Source: Flavobacterium sasangense DSM 21067
GTDB taxonomy: Bacteria; Bacteroidota; Bacteroidia; Flavobacteriales; Flavobacteriaceae
DNA: 64,000 bases
Direction of reading: 5' to 3'
Assembly (NCBI RefSeq): GCF_000686885.1
Contig: NZ_JMLU01000004.1
Span: 1-64,000, forward strand
Part shown: positions 25,028 to 34,123 of the stretch, piece by piece
Numbering within the stretch: the first letter of the stretch is position 1
Layout: every line of letters starts with the position of its first letter
Translations under genes and position numbers: made by a program
The notes under the pieces: model-generated
Seen by the model: only the letters and a program-made list of their open reading frames with translations
The model's database searches: none
What the model was told of the DNA's origin: nothing

Positions 25028-25123
25028 TTTTATTGTATAATGAATTAATAAACAGAGAACTGTTTTTCTTTTTTAAGTTGCTTAAAAGACACAACTTATT
25101 AACCCGAAATTACTCGGGCTTCA

Positions 25124-25450
25124 TTATACTAACTGAGGTGGTTGCCAAATACTTCCGTAAAAATTTGAAAAAGAAGTTGACTTATAAAATGAAATAGAAG
25201 TTTTTATTTCTTGAAATTGTACTAAAAACTGAAAAGATTGAATTTCTAAAAACGTTAATGTTTGTTGACCACAACAATTGCAAACACAAAAAGGAGAACA
25301 CAAATCTGTTTCTTCATCGTGTGAATGATTGTGTTGTGAGTTAGTTTGTGATTGTGAAGATTTAACTAAAACATCATTATGCTTATCTGCACAAGGATAG
25401 GCAGTAAGCATAATAATATATATTGATAATATGATGTTTAGTATTTTCAT
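25124..25450 (-). CDS. DUF6660 family small Cys/His-rich protein
   Basis: A 108-residue protein with an N-terminal signal (ILNIILSIYIIMLTAYPC), a His stretch NSQHNHSHDEE and a Cys cluster CSPFCVCNCCGQQ, then a beta-rich tail. The pattern matches DUF6660, small proteins next to Bacteroidota metal-efflux operons. It likely binds metal outside the inner membrane. It lies 97 bp upstream of the pump gene, separated from it by a weak CCCGA/TCGGG hairpin. Confidence 0.78.
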   Translation of the reverse strand: MKILNIILSIYIIMLTAYPCADKHNDVLVKSSQSQTNSQHNHSHDEETDLCSPFCVCNCCGQQTLTFLEIQSFQFLVQFQEIKTSISFYKSTSFSNFYGSIWQPPQLV

Positions 25451-25511
25451 TGTTGTAAAAGTAATATTTTTTTACAAAAAATAAAAATAAATACAAATTG
25501 TGTTTTTTATT

Positions 25512-26741
25512 TTAAAAATAAGTAGATATTCCTAAATTAAATCCATCTGTTACAGATGGTGGATTCAATAAGATATCTCTTTGTTTTTGTAATCTGTAAT
25601 TCAAACGAATAACAGTTTGACTATTTGGTCTGAAACTTAATGCTGGAACAATACTCCATAAATCTTCACCCATATTTTCACCTGTTTCTTTAAATTTACC
25701 TACGTTCCAATCTACATATTCCAATCTACAAGCCACATTTATTGTTGCATTTTCCCAATCTAAAATTGTTCCTTTTACGATAGGTTGAACAATATCTACA
25801 AAACCACCATATTGCTTATTACCAAATTGTTGCGTATAAGTTTCTGGAACATCTACTTTAATCCAAGCCCATTCGGCAGTAATAAAAGTTTTTATTTTTG
25901 GAAGTGTTGTGTTAAAATCAATAGCAAAAATATTTACTCGACGCTTCTTATCTATAATTATACCATCATCTTGAAATTTGTTGTAAATACCACCCATATA
26001 AGACAAACCAATTTCACCAATTTTACTATTTCTTACAGCCATTTTACCAGTAAATAATGGTTCTCCACTATTAATTTCTTCAAACCTTTCTGGGTTATCC
26101 TTTGCAGCTGGTAAATATGTTTTATTTTGAGTGTTTTCTATAATTGAATTATCAAAATTTCCAGAGAAATAAGCTTCATAACCAAACATCCAATTCTTAT
26201 GATATTTTTTTCCGTATAATCCTGCTCCAACATTACTAAAAGTTCCGGGAAGCATTTGCGTTGCAGATATTGGTCGGTCTGTAAATTCCCATTTTGGGCC
26301 ATCGTGATTTTGATTAAACGAACCAATTGGATTTACAATAATTCCAGCTCTAAAGTTTGCTAAAGGATGGAATTCAACATCAACAGAAGCAAATTCTATT
26401 GAAATTTCTTTACCACCATCTTCAAATTCTAATTCACTTAAAAACTTTACTCTTTTACTTATAGATGAAGACATAAATATTGATAATCTTCTAGCTTGGA
26501 ATTGATGCCCTTCCGAAATGCCATCAGTAGTAAGATGTTGCCAATTTGTTTCAAGGTAACCACCAATTGCAATAGGTGTTTTGTTTATATTTAATGTTGG
26601 ACGATTATAAATAGCATCCATATTTAAGGTTTTCGTTGTATCTTTTGTTACTCTTTTTAATAAGGTTGGATCTATTTGCGCATTGACTGTATTAGCAAAT
26701 GCACAAAAAAATATAATTATATAGGAAATTGAGATTCTCAT
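25512..26741 (-). CDS. Outer-membrane porin (phosphate-selective O/P-like)
   Basis: A 409-residue protein with a Sec signal (ISYIIIFFCAFANTVNAQ) and repeated amphipathic beta strands ending in an aromatic C-terminus (NLGISTYF). This is typical of porin O/P-type outer-membrane beta barrels (for example IGGYLETNWQHLTTD, NVACRLEYVDWNVGKF). The start codon overlaps the stop of the Rieske gene (ATGA), so it is translated together with it. The substrate is unknown; it may allow anion or metal-complex passage. Confidence 0.82.
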   Translation of the reverse strand: MRISISYIIIFFCAFANTVNAQIDPTLLKRVTKDTTKTLNMDAIYNRPTLNINKTPIAIGGYLETNWQHLTTDGISEGHQFQARRLSIFMSSSISKRVKFLSELEFEDGGKEISIEFASVDVEFHPLANFRAGIIVNPIGSFNQNHDGPKWEFTDRPISATQMLPGTFSNVGAGLYGKKYHKNWMFGYEAYFSGNFDNSIIENTQNKTYLPAAKDNPERFEEINSGEPLFTGKMAVRNSKIGEIGLSYMGGIYNKFQDDGIIIDKKRRVNIFAIDFNTTLPKIKTFITAEWAWIKVDVPETYTQQFGNKQYGGFVDIVQPIVKGTILDWENATINVACRLEYVDWNVGKFKETGENMGEDLWSIVPALSFRPNSQTVIRLNYRLQKQRDILLNPPSVTDGFNLGISTYF

Positions 26742-27178
26742 TTTAATGAAACTTTTAAAATATTGTTTTCTATTAGTATTGGAAATTTTCTTAAATCGGT
26801 ATTTGCAGGACCACTTTCAACTACTCCTTTATTACTAAATTCACTGCCGTGTGCTGCACATTGAAGTTTGTCTCCAAAAGCTTGCAATTCTGCTCCTTGA
26901 TGTGTGCATTTCATTAGTAATGCCGAATATTCCGTTGCATTGAATCGGTAAATACAAATAGGAAATTGTAGTATTTCATTTTGTATAATTATATATTTTT
27001 TATACTCAGTTTTACCGTTAGATACGATTTCAAAATCAGTAATTGGGACTAAAATATCTGAACCATCAATTTTTTTAGAAAGTACTTGAGAAGAAGAACA
27101 ACTTTGTAATAAAGAAATTCCAGTAATAGCCGCCAAGCAACCAAAACCACAAGTTTTTAGAAATTCTTTTCTATCCAT
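26738..27178 (-). CDS. Rieske [2Fe-2S] protein
   Basis: A 146-residue protein with a twin-Cys lipoprotein-like N-terminus (TCGFGCLAAITGISLLQSC) and a Rieske domain whose cluster ligands are visible: CTHQGAEL and CAAHGSEF (Cys-x-His and Cys-x-x-His). It should carry electrons in the periplasm. It lies one base after the di-heme protein gene and overlaps the porin gene by four bases, so these three form one operon, probably a redox module linked to metal handling. Confidence 0.88.
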   Translation of the reverse strand: MDRKEFLKTCGFGCLAAITGISLLQSCSSSQVLSKKIDGSDILVPITDFEIVSNGKTEYKKYIIIQNEILQFPICIYRFNATEYSALLMKCTHQGAELQAFGDKLQCAAHGSEFSNKGVVESGPANTDLRKFPILIENNILKVSLK

Positions 27179-27179
27179 T

Positions 27180-28361
27180 TTATAAAGATTTTAAAAATTT
27201 TAATACCGCATTTTTATCTGCTTGAGAAAGATTATTATATGCGTTTTTACTATTGTTAGATTCTCCACCGTGCATTGCAATAGCTTCTTCTATACTATGC
27301 GCTCTACCATCGTGCATTAAAAAATATTGTCCGCCTTGTGAGTTTGTTGAAAGTCCTAAACCCCATAATGGTGGTGTTCTCCATTCAGAAGTTTTAGCGA
27401 TTCCTTCGGTGTACCCATCATCAAGACCACTTCCCATATCGTGCAAAAGCATATCTGTATATGGTGAAAAAGATTTGAAAGATAATCCTGAAATTGGTGA
27501 ATATCCAGTTGTTAAATTTGACTTATGACAACCCACACAATTTACTTGATTAAATAAATTTTTTCCGCGAATTACTTCTTCATCGTTCTGATTACGTTGT
27601 ATTGGTGCCTTTAGCGTTTTAAGATAAAATACTAAATCATTAACTTTTACATTAGTTACTTCGGGGTCAATTTCTTCATTAGTATAAACATCAATAGGGT
27701 TAAATGTTGAAGTAATTCCCATATCTTGATTATAAGCATTTACAGTTTGATGTAACAAACTAAAAGCTGCTGCTTTTTTACCAAATCTTCCAATATATTT
27801 ACCGTTTTGAGTAACTGCACTTTCAGGATTAATGTAGCTTGGAATTGTTATCCAATTTGGTACACCAGAAATACCATCACCATCTAAATCATTTGGGTCT
27901 GCCATTGCTAAAATGTCAGCATCAGTTAAATACTGTAAAAAGCCTAAACCTGTATTTGCAGGCGGAGTGAATTTTGAAAATGTTGCACCAAAGGGAATTT
28001 GTTCTGGTGTATAGCCTGGCATAGCTCTATTCTGTAATTGTGGTCCTCCTAAATGTAAAAATGTATTGCCGTTTTCGTCAGCTTGACCAAAACGTATTAA
28101 TGTTGTAAACGGATGTCCTTTTCCATCACCTGCGTGACAACTAATACAACTTGTGGCAACAAATGTTGAACCTAATCCTGTATTACGAGTAAAAACTTCG
28201 GTAAATGCACCGTCTCCACTTAAAAACCTTGCTAATTCTTCATTTGATAATCCTTCAATTGTTCCGTCTAAAACTTCATCATCAGCTGGAATATCTACAT
28301 AACTTGTTTCACACGACATAGCAATTGTGCAAAAAGCAACATATAAAATTAATTTTTTCAT
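27180..28361 (-). CDS. Di-heme cytochrome c lipoprotein (DHOR/DUF1111 family)
   Basis: A 393-residue protein with a lipoprotein signal (LILYVAFCTIAMSC). It has two c-type heme motifs, CISCH and CVGCH, and the DHOR-like blocks FTRNTGLGSTFVATSC and EWRTPPLWGLG. Members are periplasmic di-heme oxidoreductases, several of them linked to iron or thiol metabolism. The ATG at 28361 is chosen over an upstream TTG because it gives the signal peptide and clears the palindrome at 28376-28393. It is the first gene of the operon with the Rieske protein and porin. Confidence 0.85.
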   Translation of the reverse strand: MKKLILYVAFCTIAMSCETSYVDIPADDEVLDGTIEGLSNEELARFLSGDGAFTEVFTRNTGLGSTFVATSCISCHAGDGKGHPFTTLIRFGQADENGNTFLHLGGPQLQNRAMPGYTPEQIPFGATFSKFTPPANTGLGFLQYLTDADILAMADPNDLDGDGISGVPNWITIPSYINPESAVTQNGKYIGRFGKKAAAFSLLHQTVNAYNQDMGITSTFNPIDVYTNEEIDPEVTNVKVNDLVFYLKTLKAPIQRNQNDEEVIRGKNLFNQVNCVGCHKSNLTTGYSPISGLSFKSFSPYTDMLLHDMGSGLDDGYTEGIAKTSEWRTPPLWGLGLSTNSQGGQYFLMHDGRAHSIEEAIAMHGGESNNSKNAYNNLSQADKNAVLKFLKSL

Positions 28362-28375
28362 TACTGTAATATTAT

Positions 28376-28393
28376 TTTTAGGCAAACCTAAAA
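28376..28393 (-). promoter_or_regulatory. DtxR/MntR-like operator
   Basis: TTTTAGG and CCTAAAA with a 4-base centre form an 18-bp palindrome, read on the minus strand as TTTTAGGTTTGCCTAAAA. It sits 15-32 bp upstream of the first operon gene. It resembles the boxes of DtxR/IdeR/MntR-type metal-dependent repressors. No regulator gene of that family lies in the window. Confidence 0.5.
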
Positions 28394-28973
28394 TATTAAT
28401 TAGACAAATACAAGTTAAATATTAAGAAATCACTAAATAATAAAAATTTATAGTCCTTAAGCTAAGTGCTATAAGCATTTTTTACTAATTAATTTTATAT
28501 AAAAAACATACGATAAATTAAAAATTAAAAAGAATATTGGCTGTCATTTTACTAATAGGGTAACATTGGTACCCTAATTTTGGAAAAAAGATATTTTATT
28601 TTTTTAGTTATAAAAAAAACTGATTTATATGGAATTTCGAGTGCAAACAAAACTTACTATTTTATTGATTTGCGTTAAAATATTCTAATGTTACCCGAAA
28701 GTTTGAAACTAAAAAAAATAAAAAATGTTTGTGTTGATTTATGGTTACCCTGCTTACCCTGTGAAAAGGGTGTATTTTGGAGGTTTTGGGTGATGGGTTT
28801 AGGGTGTTAGGTTTTTGGATAGAAAATGGTACACAGATTTAACGGATTGAACAGATTAGCACGGATTTTATTTTGATAAGTGTTACTTATAAATTAAAAA
28901 ATCCGTGATTAAAATTGTATTTAGCCACGGATTAAATGCCTTTCGACTACGCTCAAGGTGACAAAGCAACGTC
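28394..28973. other. Intergenic stretch with iteron-like GTTACCC motifs
   Basis: No gene is supported. Five related motifs lie at 28557-28565 (AGGGTAACA, reverse), 28568-28575 (GGTACCCT), 28690-28696 (GTTACCC), 28743-28751 (GGTTACCCT) and 28752-28761 (GCTTACCCTG). The rightmost part holds dispersed-repeat material (AACGGATTGAACAGATTAGC and TTCGACTACGCTCAAGGTG). It lies just downstream of the primase gene. Confidence 0.5.
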
Positions 28974-31202
28974 TTAATTCTCGTCAACAATTTTGTTTCT
29001 GTTATCTACTTCTTCGTATGTGTTTTCTATTAAGGCATATACAAATATTCCATTTTTCTTTAGTCTTAGAAAGTTGTGTTTCTTTAAAGCTTTGCCTAAT
29101 TTGTTTATTGTTCCGTCTGAAATATTGATTTTTGCTTTTTCTGCTAGTTTTGTCGCTATTTGTGATGCGTTTAGGAATGTTAGTCCACCGCCAACAATTC
29201 CTGTTGAATGTAACGGAAGTACATTTGATTGGCTATCTGTATATTGATTTAGTTCGTTTTTATATGCTGGTTCAAACCACGTTAATAGTAATTCTTCTTC
29301 TGGGCTTCTTAATTGGTATTGTTCATTGTTTTCGGTGATGTTTTTGATTTCTTCTTGGTCGAACCAATGTCTGAATCCGCTTTTGAATAAATACAAGGCT
29401 TGGGAAAAAACAAGATTAATATCTACTTCGTGTTGGTATTGAATACCTTCTAATTCAAAACAAAGAAATCTTCTACTTCCTGTACTGTCGTTTAAGAACT
29501 GAGCTGTGTTGACACTTCCTGCAAATGATGCGCGTCTTGGCATTGTTTCGTTATTGTGTCCGTAAGCTTTTCTCATTCTGATTTGCGTTTTTGTAATAAT
29601 TTCTTTTAAGCTGCCTATTTCGGAACGGTTTAGGTTTTCTAATTCGTCTAAATTGATTAACATACATTCCGCCAGCTGCACTAAAGTATCTTTATTGTTT
29701 GGATTGATAGTTCCTGAAAATAAATACTCTTTCAATTGTTTTGGTACTAATTTTTCTACCCAAGTTGTTTTTCCTAATCCTTGTTTTCCACTGAATACGA
29801 TTACTGTATGATTTATTACTTTATCATCCAATACACAACCTACCATTGCTACAATCCATTTTTTAAAACATTGCTGCCAAAGTTCTTGTTTTGTAGTTGT
29901 TATAGTGTTTGCCAATTCTAAAATGTAATCGGTTTTTTCGTCGTACGTTGGTAAATTATAGAAGTAATCTTCAAACGGATTGAACAATTGACAGAAATCA
30001 GAATACAACAAGTTTCTTAATGAAGATAGATTTGTTTTAATTCTTCCTTTCAAACATTCACGAAGCATTGAGTTTTCTATAAAATCATTCATTACATTCC
30101 ATTTCTTTTTCCCAAAATATTGAAACTCTAACTTACCTGAAACAATATTGTGACGAAATACATAACGTGTTGATAAAAACAGTTCTAGGCGGTCTATTTG
30201 GGTTGGTTTTGGTTTGTCGTCATCGATTTCATCGATGTTAGCCTTCTGCGAAGGAGTTTCCTCGACTTCGCTCGGAATGACACCTTTTTTTGATTTATTT
30301 TTTGTATTTCGACTTGTTTCAATTTTTTCATTTTTCCCAAATTCTTGAATATTTCCATAAGCGCTATTGATTGTTTGTGTTACTTCTTTTTCGTCATATC
30401 CAAAATCTGTTAGAATAAAACTTAATGCTTCTTGTAATGAAATGCCTTTTCGGTTTAGGTTACAGGCTAATTGATGTACGAATACGTTTCGACTACCTTG
30501 CGAAAATTGCACTTTTTTTTCTGTAAATTTTATGCAGTGATTATAAATGGCTTCGCTGTTTTTTGTTTCAGGTTTCAAGTTTAAAGTTGGAGGCACTTCG
30601 ACAAGCTTAGTGTGAAAAGGTTGTTTTGAGTTGGTTGTATTCAAAGGCACTTCGACTGCACTCAGTGTGACAAAGACAATAGCATTTTCATTTATGAATA
30701 CATTTTCATCGTAGGAATAAAAGCAAAGTCTGGTTATGTCTTTTCCGGATTTGTCTATTTCTAAATTTAGTAATTTTTCATAATGATCCTGGATTGCTAA
30801 AAAAGTTTCTTTGTGTTCGGCTTTTATGCTGCTTACTTTTACTAAAATCTTTAATCCGTTGCCTGATGGACTAATAAAACAAGCATAAGTAAATTCGCAT
30901 TGTCTTGCTAAATGATTGACTTTTGCTAGTTCTTCTGTTTGTAATTTGTCGATGTCTAAAATGATGTAGTTGGAATATTCTGCCAAAAATTCCATTTTTC
31001 TACCACCAATAAATTTTCCTGAAGGTGTAAATGCAGGAAGTGATTTTTTTGCTTTTTCGTAAGCTTCTAATTTATTTTCAGATAGTGATTTACGCAAATA
31101 AACTATGGCGTGTTTGTATTTACCTGTTTTGATTTCCTCCAAAATCATTGGTATTGTTTTGTGTTCTACAACTTCGTTGAAGTTTTTGAAGATGGTTACC
31201 AT
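28974..31202 (-). CDS. VirE-type primase/helicase of element B
   Basis: A 742-residue protein with a BT4734/VirE_N-like primase region at the N-terminus (NYIILDIDKLQ, CFISPSGNGLKILVKV) and a VirE-type P-loop ATPase at the C-terminus (Walker A FSGKQGLGKTTW, then LINLDELENLNR, and FAGSVNTAQFLND). It probably starts replication of the excised element. The genes VirE, helix-turn-helix, RteC-like and recombinase form the element backbone. Three short in-frame inserts resembling dispersed genomic repeats lie in its linker regions (30251-30285, 30591-30620, 30644-30676). A GTTCAGT repeat lies just upstream of its start. Confidence 0.88.
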   Translation of the reverse strand: MVTIFKNFNEVVEHKTIPMILEEIKTGKYKHAIVYLRKSLSENKLEAYEKAKKSLPAFTPSGKFIGGRKMEFLAEYSNYIILDIDKLQTEELAKVNHLARQCEFTYACFISPSGNGLKILVKVSSIKAEHKETFLAIQDHYEKLLNLEIDKSGKDITRLCFYSYDENVFINENAIVFVTLSAVEVPLNTTNSKQPFHTKLVEVPPTLNLKPETKNSEAIYNHCIKFTEKKVQFSQGSRNVFVHQLACNLNRKGISLQEALSFILTDFGYDEKEVTQTINSAYGNIQEFGKNEKIETSRNTKNKSKKGVIPSEVEETPSQKANIDEIDDDKPKPTQIDRLELFLSTRYVFRHNIVSGKLEFQYFGKKKWNVMNDFIENSMLRECLKGRIKTNLSSLRNLLYSDFCQLFNPFEDYFYNLPTYDEKTDYILELANTITTTKQELWQQCFKKWIVAMVGCVLDDKVINHTVIVFSGKQGLGKTTWVEKLVPKQLKEYLFSGTINPNNKDTLVQLAECMLINLDELENLNRSEIGSLKEIITKTQIRMRKAYGHNNETMPRRASFAGSVNTAQFLNDSTGSRRFLCFELEGIQYQHEVDINLVFSQALYLFKSGFRHWFDQEEIKNITENNEQYQLRSPEEELLLTWFEPAYKNELNQYTDSQSNVLPLHSTGIVGGGLTFLNASQIATKLAEKAKINISDGTINKLGKALKKHNFLRLKKNGIFVYALIENTYEEVDNRNKIVDEN

Positions 31203-31207
31203 AAGGA

Positions 31208-31240
31208 TAGTGTTCAGTGGTCAGTTATTAGTATTCAGTT
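31208..31240. repeat. GTTCAGT dispersed repeat
   Basis: TGTTCAGTGGTCAG, then AGTATTCAGT, the same type found in the loops of H1 and H3-H5 and at 57788-57820. It lies between the primase gene and the helix-turn-helix gene. Confidence 0.65.
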
Positions 31241-31299
31241 TCGTTTCGTCCAAAAGTTTGCAGTCGCAAACTTCACAAGTTCCATTACATTCTGTCATT

Positions 31300-31581
31300 T
31301 TATTTGCCTTTGAATGATTTGTTATAATGCTCTTGAAGTAGTTTTTCTACATCAGAAAGTTTGTAATAGATTTTACTTCCTACTTGACTGAATGAAATTT
31401 TACCTTCGTCTCTCCAGGTTTGGGCGGTACGTTTTGAGATTTTCATTAATAACAGAAATTCTTGATTGTCTAAAAAGGTTTCCTTTTTTGGGTCGGCTTT
31501 GGTGTTTAATTGATTTTGAATTGCTTCTAATTTTGTCATTAAGTCGCTGAACTGGTCTTTTGTGATGATAATTGCTTCCAT
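31300..31581 (-). CDS. Helix-turn-helix excisionase-like protein of element B
   Basis: A 93-residue protein. A short helical N-terminus is followed by a helix-turn-helix of the excisionase/MerR type: FLLLMKISKRTAQTWRDEGK, then ISFSQVGSKIYYKLSDVEKLL. Such proteins of Bacteroidota elements are DNA-binding directionality or regulatory factors. The ATG at 31581 is used; it matches the start of the partial paralogue at 1-56. It stands between the primase and RteC-like genes and ends 98 bp before the primase start. Confidence 0.88.
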   Translation of the reverse strand: MEAIIITKDQFSDLMTKLEAIQNQLNTKADPKKETFLDNQEFLLLMKISKRTAQTWRDEGKISFSQVGSKIYYKLSDVEKLLQEHYNKSFKGK

Positions 31582-31630
31582 TTTCTTTGTTTTTAAAAGT
31601 TTATGGTGCAAATGGAAGAAATAGAAAAAA

Positions 31631-31663
31631 GTCCGATTAGACTTAATTGGTCTTATCGGACTA
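31631..31663 (-). terminator. Terminator after the RteC-like gene of element B
   Basis: AGTCCGAT...AGAC and GTCT...ATCGGACT pair with one bulge. Read on the minus strand the stem is followed by TTTTTT. It is the positional equivalent of the hairpin at 105-137. Confidence 0.78.
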
Positions 31664-31725
31664 AATACTTATTGAAGTGGTAATTTTAAAGGAATATCAA
31701 ATTTTATTTACTCTTTTCCATCGGA

Positions 31726-32661
31726 CTAAAACTTAACTGACACATCGCTATTTGGGTCTTTATCGGTGCGATTTGGTGATAAATAGGTTTGAACTGTACT
31801 CATTGAAAGTGGTTGTCCTTCTTCATCTACAAAACTATCACAGACAAATTGCGCCACATCTTTAATCTTATGTTGTAAATAAGGTTTTCCATTTGGTTTT
31901 ACGTTTGTCATCATTTGTTTGAAAGCAAAGGCAATTATATTTAGTGGTCCGTTTATTTGAAGCTTGTTTTTAGAATTATGTATTGAATTGGAATTGTTTT
32001 CTAATAGTTCTTTTTCATTTTCGAATTCCGTTTTCATTTTACGAATGGTTTGCAATTTTTCAATTAATTGATTGCATTGTATATCGTAATCTAATAGTTT
32101 ACTGTTTTTAGAAATTATATCGGCATTTTTATATTCGTAGATTTCTTCTGTTAAATGGATTATTTTTTCATTGAAGTTATCCAACTTTTCAACGTGTTCT
32201 TTTACTTCGTGAAAGGAAAAATATCTATCTTCCGCTTCCGCATTAATTAATCTTTTTGGAGTTGCTTTATGTGCTGCTCTTACTCTCATAGATTGAATTT
32301 CTTCTCTTTTCTTTTCTAAAATATGGAAAAGTTTGTTGTATTTGCATAATGCAGTTTTAGTAACAAATAGTGATTCGTTTCGGGAAATTAGTTTTTCTAA
32401 TTTGTTTATCCAGTTCAATTCGTCTTTTACTAAGTCGGTTTGATAGTTTATGAAATCGGAATATTTGGATTGAGGCAAATCGAAAATCTTTGTAATCAAA
32501 GCAGTACAATAGGTTTGTAAGTTGATTTCTTCGTTTATAATAATATCAAATAATGGGTTACTTGATTGTGCTGAATTAACAGCAATAAACTCCACAAATG
32601 ATGAAGTCTTAATAGGCAAATTTGGTGCGTTCAATTGAATTGATAATTTAATGTCTAACAA
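31726..32661 (-). CDS. RteC-like mobile-element protein of element B
   Basis: A 311-residue paralogue of 146-1054, read from a TTG start since no ATG lies nearby. Shared blocks are ATPKRLINAEAEDRYFSFHE, LIEKLQTIRKMKTE and the C-terminal FVDEEGQPLSMSTVQTYLSP. It is helical with a coiled-coil-prone centre. The C-terminal part resembles that of RteC only distantly. The middle is diverged, but the place in the element is the same, which supports a conserved backbone role. Confidence 0.6.
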   Translation of the reverse strand: MLDIKLSIQLNAPNLPIKTSSFVEFIAVNSAQSSNPLFDIIINEEINLQTYCTALITKIFDLPQSKYSDFINYQTDLVKDELNWINKLEKLISRNESLFVTKTALCKYNKLFHILEKKREEIQSMRVRAAHKATPKRLINAEAEDRYFSFHEVKEHVEKLDNFNEKIIHLTEEIYEYKNADIISKNSKLLDYDIQCNQLIEKLQTIRKMKTEFENEKELLENNSNSIHNSKNKLQINGPLNIIAFAFKQMMTNVKPNGKPYLQHKIKDVAQFVCDSFVDEEGQPLSMSTVQTYLSPNRTDKDPNSDVSVKF

Positions 32662-32782
32662 TAACTAATTTTTACTTGCCTTTATGTGATTGTCACTTAT
32701 CAATTGCTCAAAAATCCTCTTTATTTCACTTAAAATTGGCTTGTACTTACTTTTTTCTTTCTTCTTACTTTTATCATAAAAA

Positions 32783-32803
32783 AAAATCCTATTGGATAGG
32801 ATT
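32783..32803 (-). terminator. Terminator of recombinase 2
   Basis: AAAATCCTAT and ATAGGATTTT with a 3-base loop; on the minus strand it continues into a T run. It lies about 100 bp after the recombinase stop. Confidence 0.8.
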
Positions 32804-32905
32804 TTGATTTATAGGCTTATAATTTTCTTATTTTCAATATGTAAAAATAATACTTTATCTTGTAACGCATTTCTTAATAAAATATTATATTTCTGTTAAA
32901 ATATT

Positions 32906-34123
32906 TTAGTAAATATAATTATCAACTGCATTGTCTAATTCTTCATTAATAATTTTAGCATATATCTGTGTTGTGCTGATGTCATTATGATCCATTAACT
33001 TACTTACGTGCTCAATTCTCATACCATTATTTAAAGCATTGGTTGCAAAAGTGTGTCGGCTAATGTGAAACGAAACTTTAACTGGTAATTCTAATTTCTT
33101 TGCAATTCTTTGAATTTGAAAATTAGCTGCTTTATTGGAACTTTCAGTAAAAGTATAACGGAACTCATCATTTTTGAAAAACATTTCTTTATTTGTGATT
33201 ACTGGAAATATAAAATCATCTGGTTCCGCATTTTTCTTTTTATATTTATGAATAATATCCCAAGCTACTTGACCAATTTTAAACTGATGCATTCTTCCTG
33301 TTTTACGAATGACTTTTTTAATTCTTCTTTCTTCCTCGCTAAAGTGTTTAACTTGAAATTCTAACACATCACTAAAACGCAATCCGCCAGCGAATATTGA
33401 AAAAATAAACATATCGCGATAGATACAAGCTTTTGAATTTTCTTGAAGTTTATAATTGTTGATTGCTTCAAATTGTTCTTTCTTTAAAAACTGTCTTTTA
33501 CTTGCGTCCTTTTTAAGTTTCAGTTTATTAAATGGGTACATATACTCTGGAATGATTTCTTCTTTAATAGCTTCCTTGAACATAATAGCCAAAATCATTA
33601 TAGAGTAACGCTGTGTAGTATTTCCGTTTTTTAAAACATTACTTAAATATCCTAAATAGTCCAATAACAAAGAAACCGTAATATCATCAAAATAAACATC
33701 CTTTGTACCCACCCATTTTTCAAACTTATCCAAATAAACGTGATAGTTTTTATAGGTTGAAATTGATACATTGTTTCTAATTCTCTCACAATGCTTTCTC
33801 GAATATTCAAAGAAATTTGGTACTTCTTTACCCTTGATAGCTTCTTTTAACTTTTTGATTGAAACTGTTTTTACCTTTCTTTCTAAGTCTGCAACTTGTC
33901 CTTCAGCATCGGCAATTTTTTGAGATAATGCAGCATTCATTCTCGCACTATTAGAATGGTTCTTTTTTACTTTCTGCTTTACTTCATCCCACTCACTCTC
34001 TTTTAGTTTAACTCCCGCAGTGATAAATTTCGTTTTTCTATCTTTTATAATTCGGATATACAAAGGACTGTGACCTGTTTGGTCTTTCTGATTGGTGCGT
34101 AAAATAAGTTTAATTGAAGCCAT
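32906..34123 (-). CDS. Tyrosine recombinase of element B
   Basis: A 405-residue integrase, the same length as the recombinase at 1381-2598 and nearly identical in most of its sequence. It has an arm-binding N-terminus, SAM-like core domain and catalytic domain with GGLRFSD, HISRHTF, LMDHND and STTQIYAK (nucleophile Tyr). It is transcribed away from the cassette array. The 13-bp direct repeat flanking element B indicates that it recombines at the AACAGCGGTTT segment of attC-like repeats (inference). Most differences from the first copy are conservative. Confidence 0.93.
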   Translation of the reverse strand: MASIKLILRTNQKDQTGHSPLYIRIIKDRKTKFITAGVKLKESEWDEVKQKVKKNHSNSARMNAALSQKIADAEGQVADLERKVKTVSIKKLKEAIKGKEVPNFFEYSRKHCERIRNNVSISTYKNYHVYLDKFEKWVGTKDVYFDDITVSLLLDYLGYLSNVLKNGNTTQRYSIMILAIMFKEAIKEEIIPEYMYPFNKLKLKKDASKRQFLKKEQFEAINNYKLQENSKACIYRDMFIFSIFAGGLRFSDVLEFQVKHFSEEERRIKKVIRKTGRMHQFKIGQVAWDIIHKYKKKNAEPDDFIFPVITNKEMFFKNDEFRYTFTESSNKAANFQIQRIAKKLELPVKVSFHISRHTFATNALNNGMRIEHVSKLMDHNDISTTQIYAKIINEELDNAVDNYIY

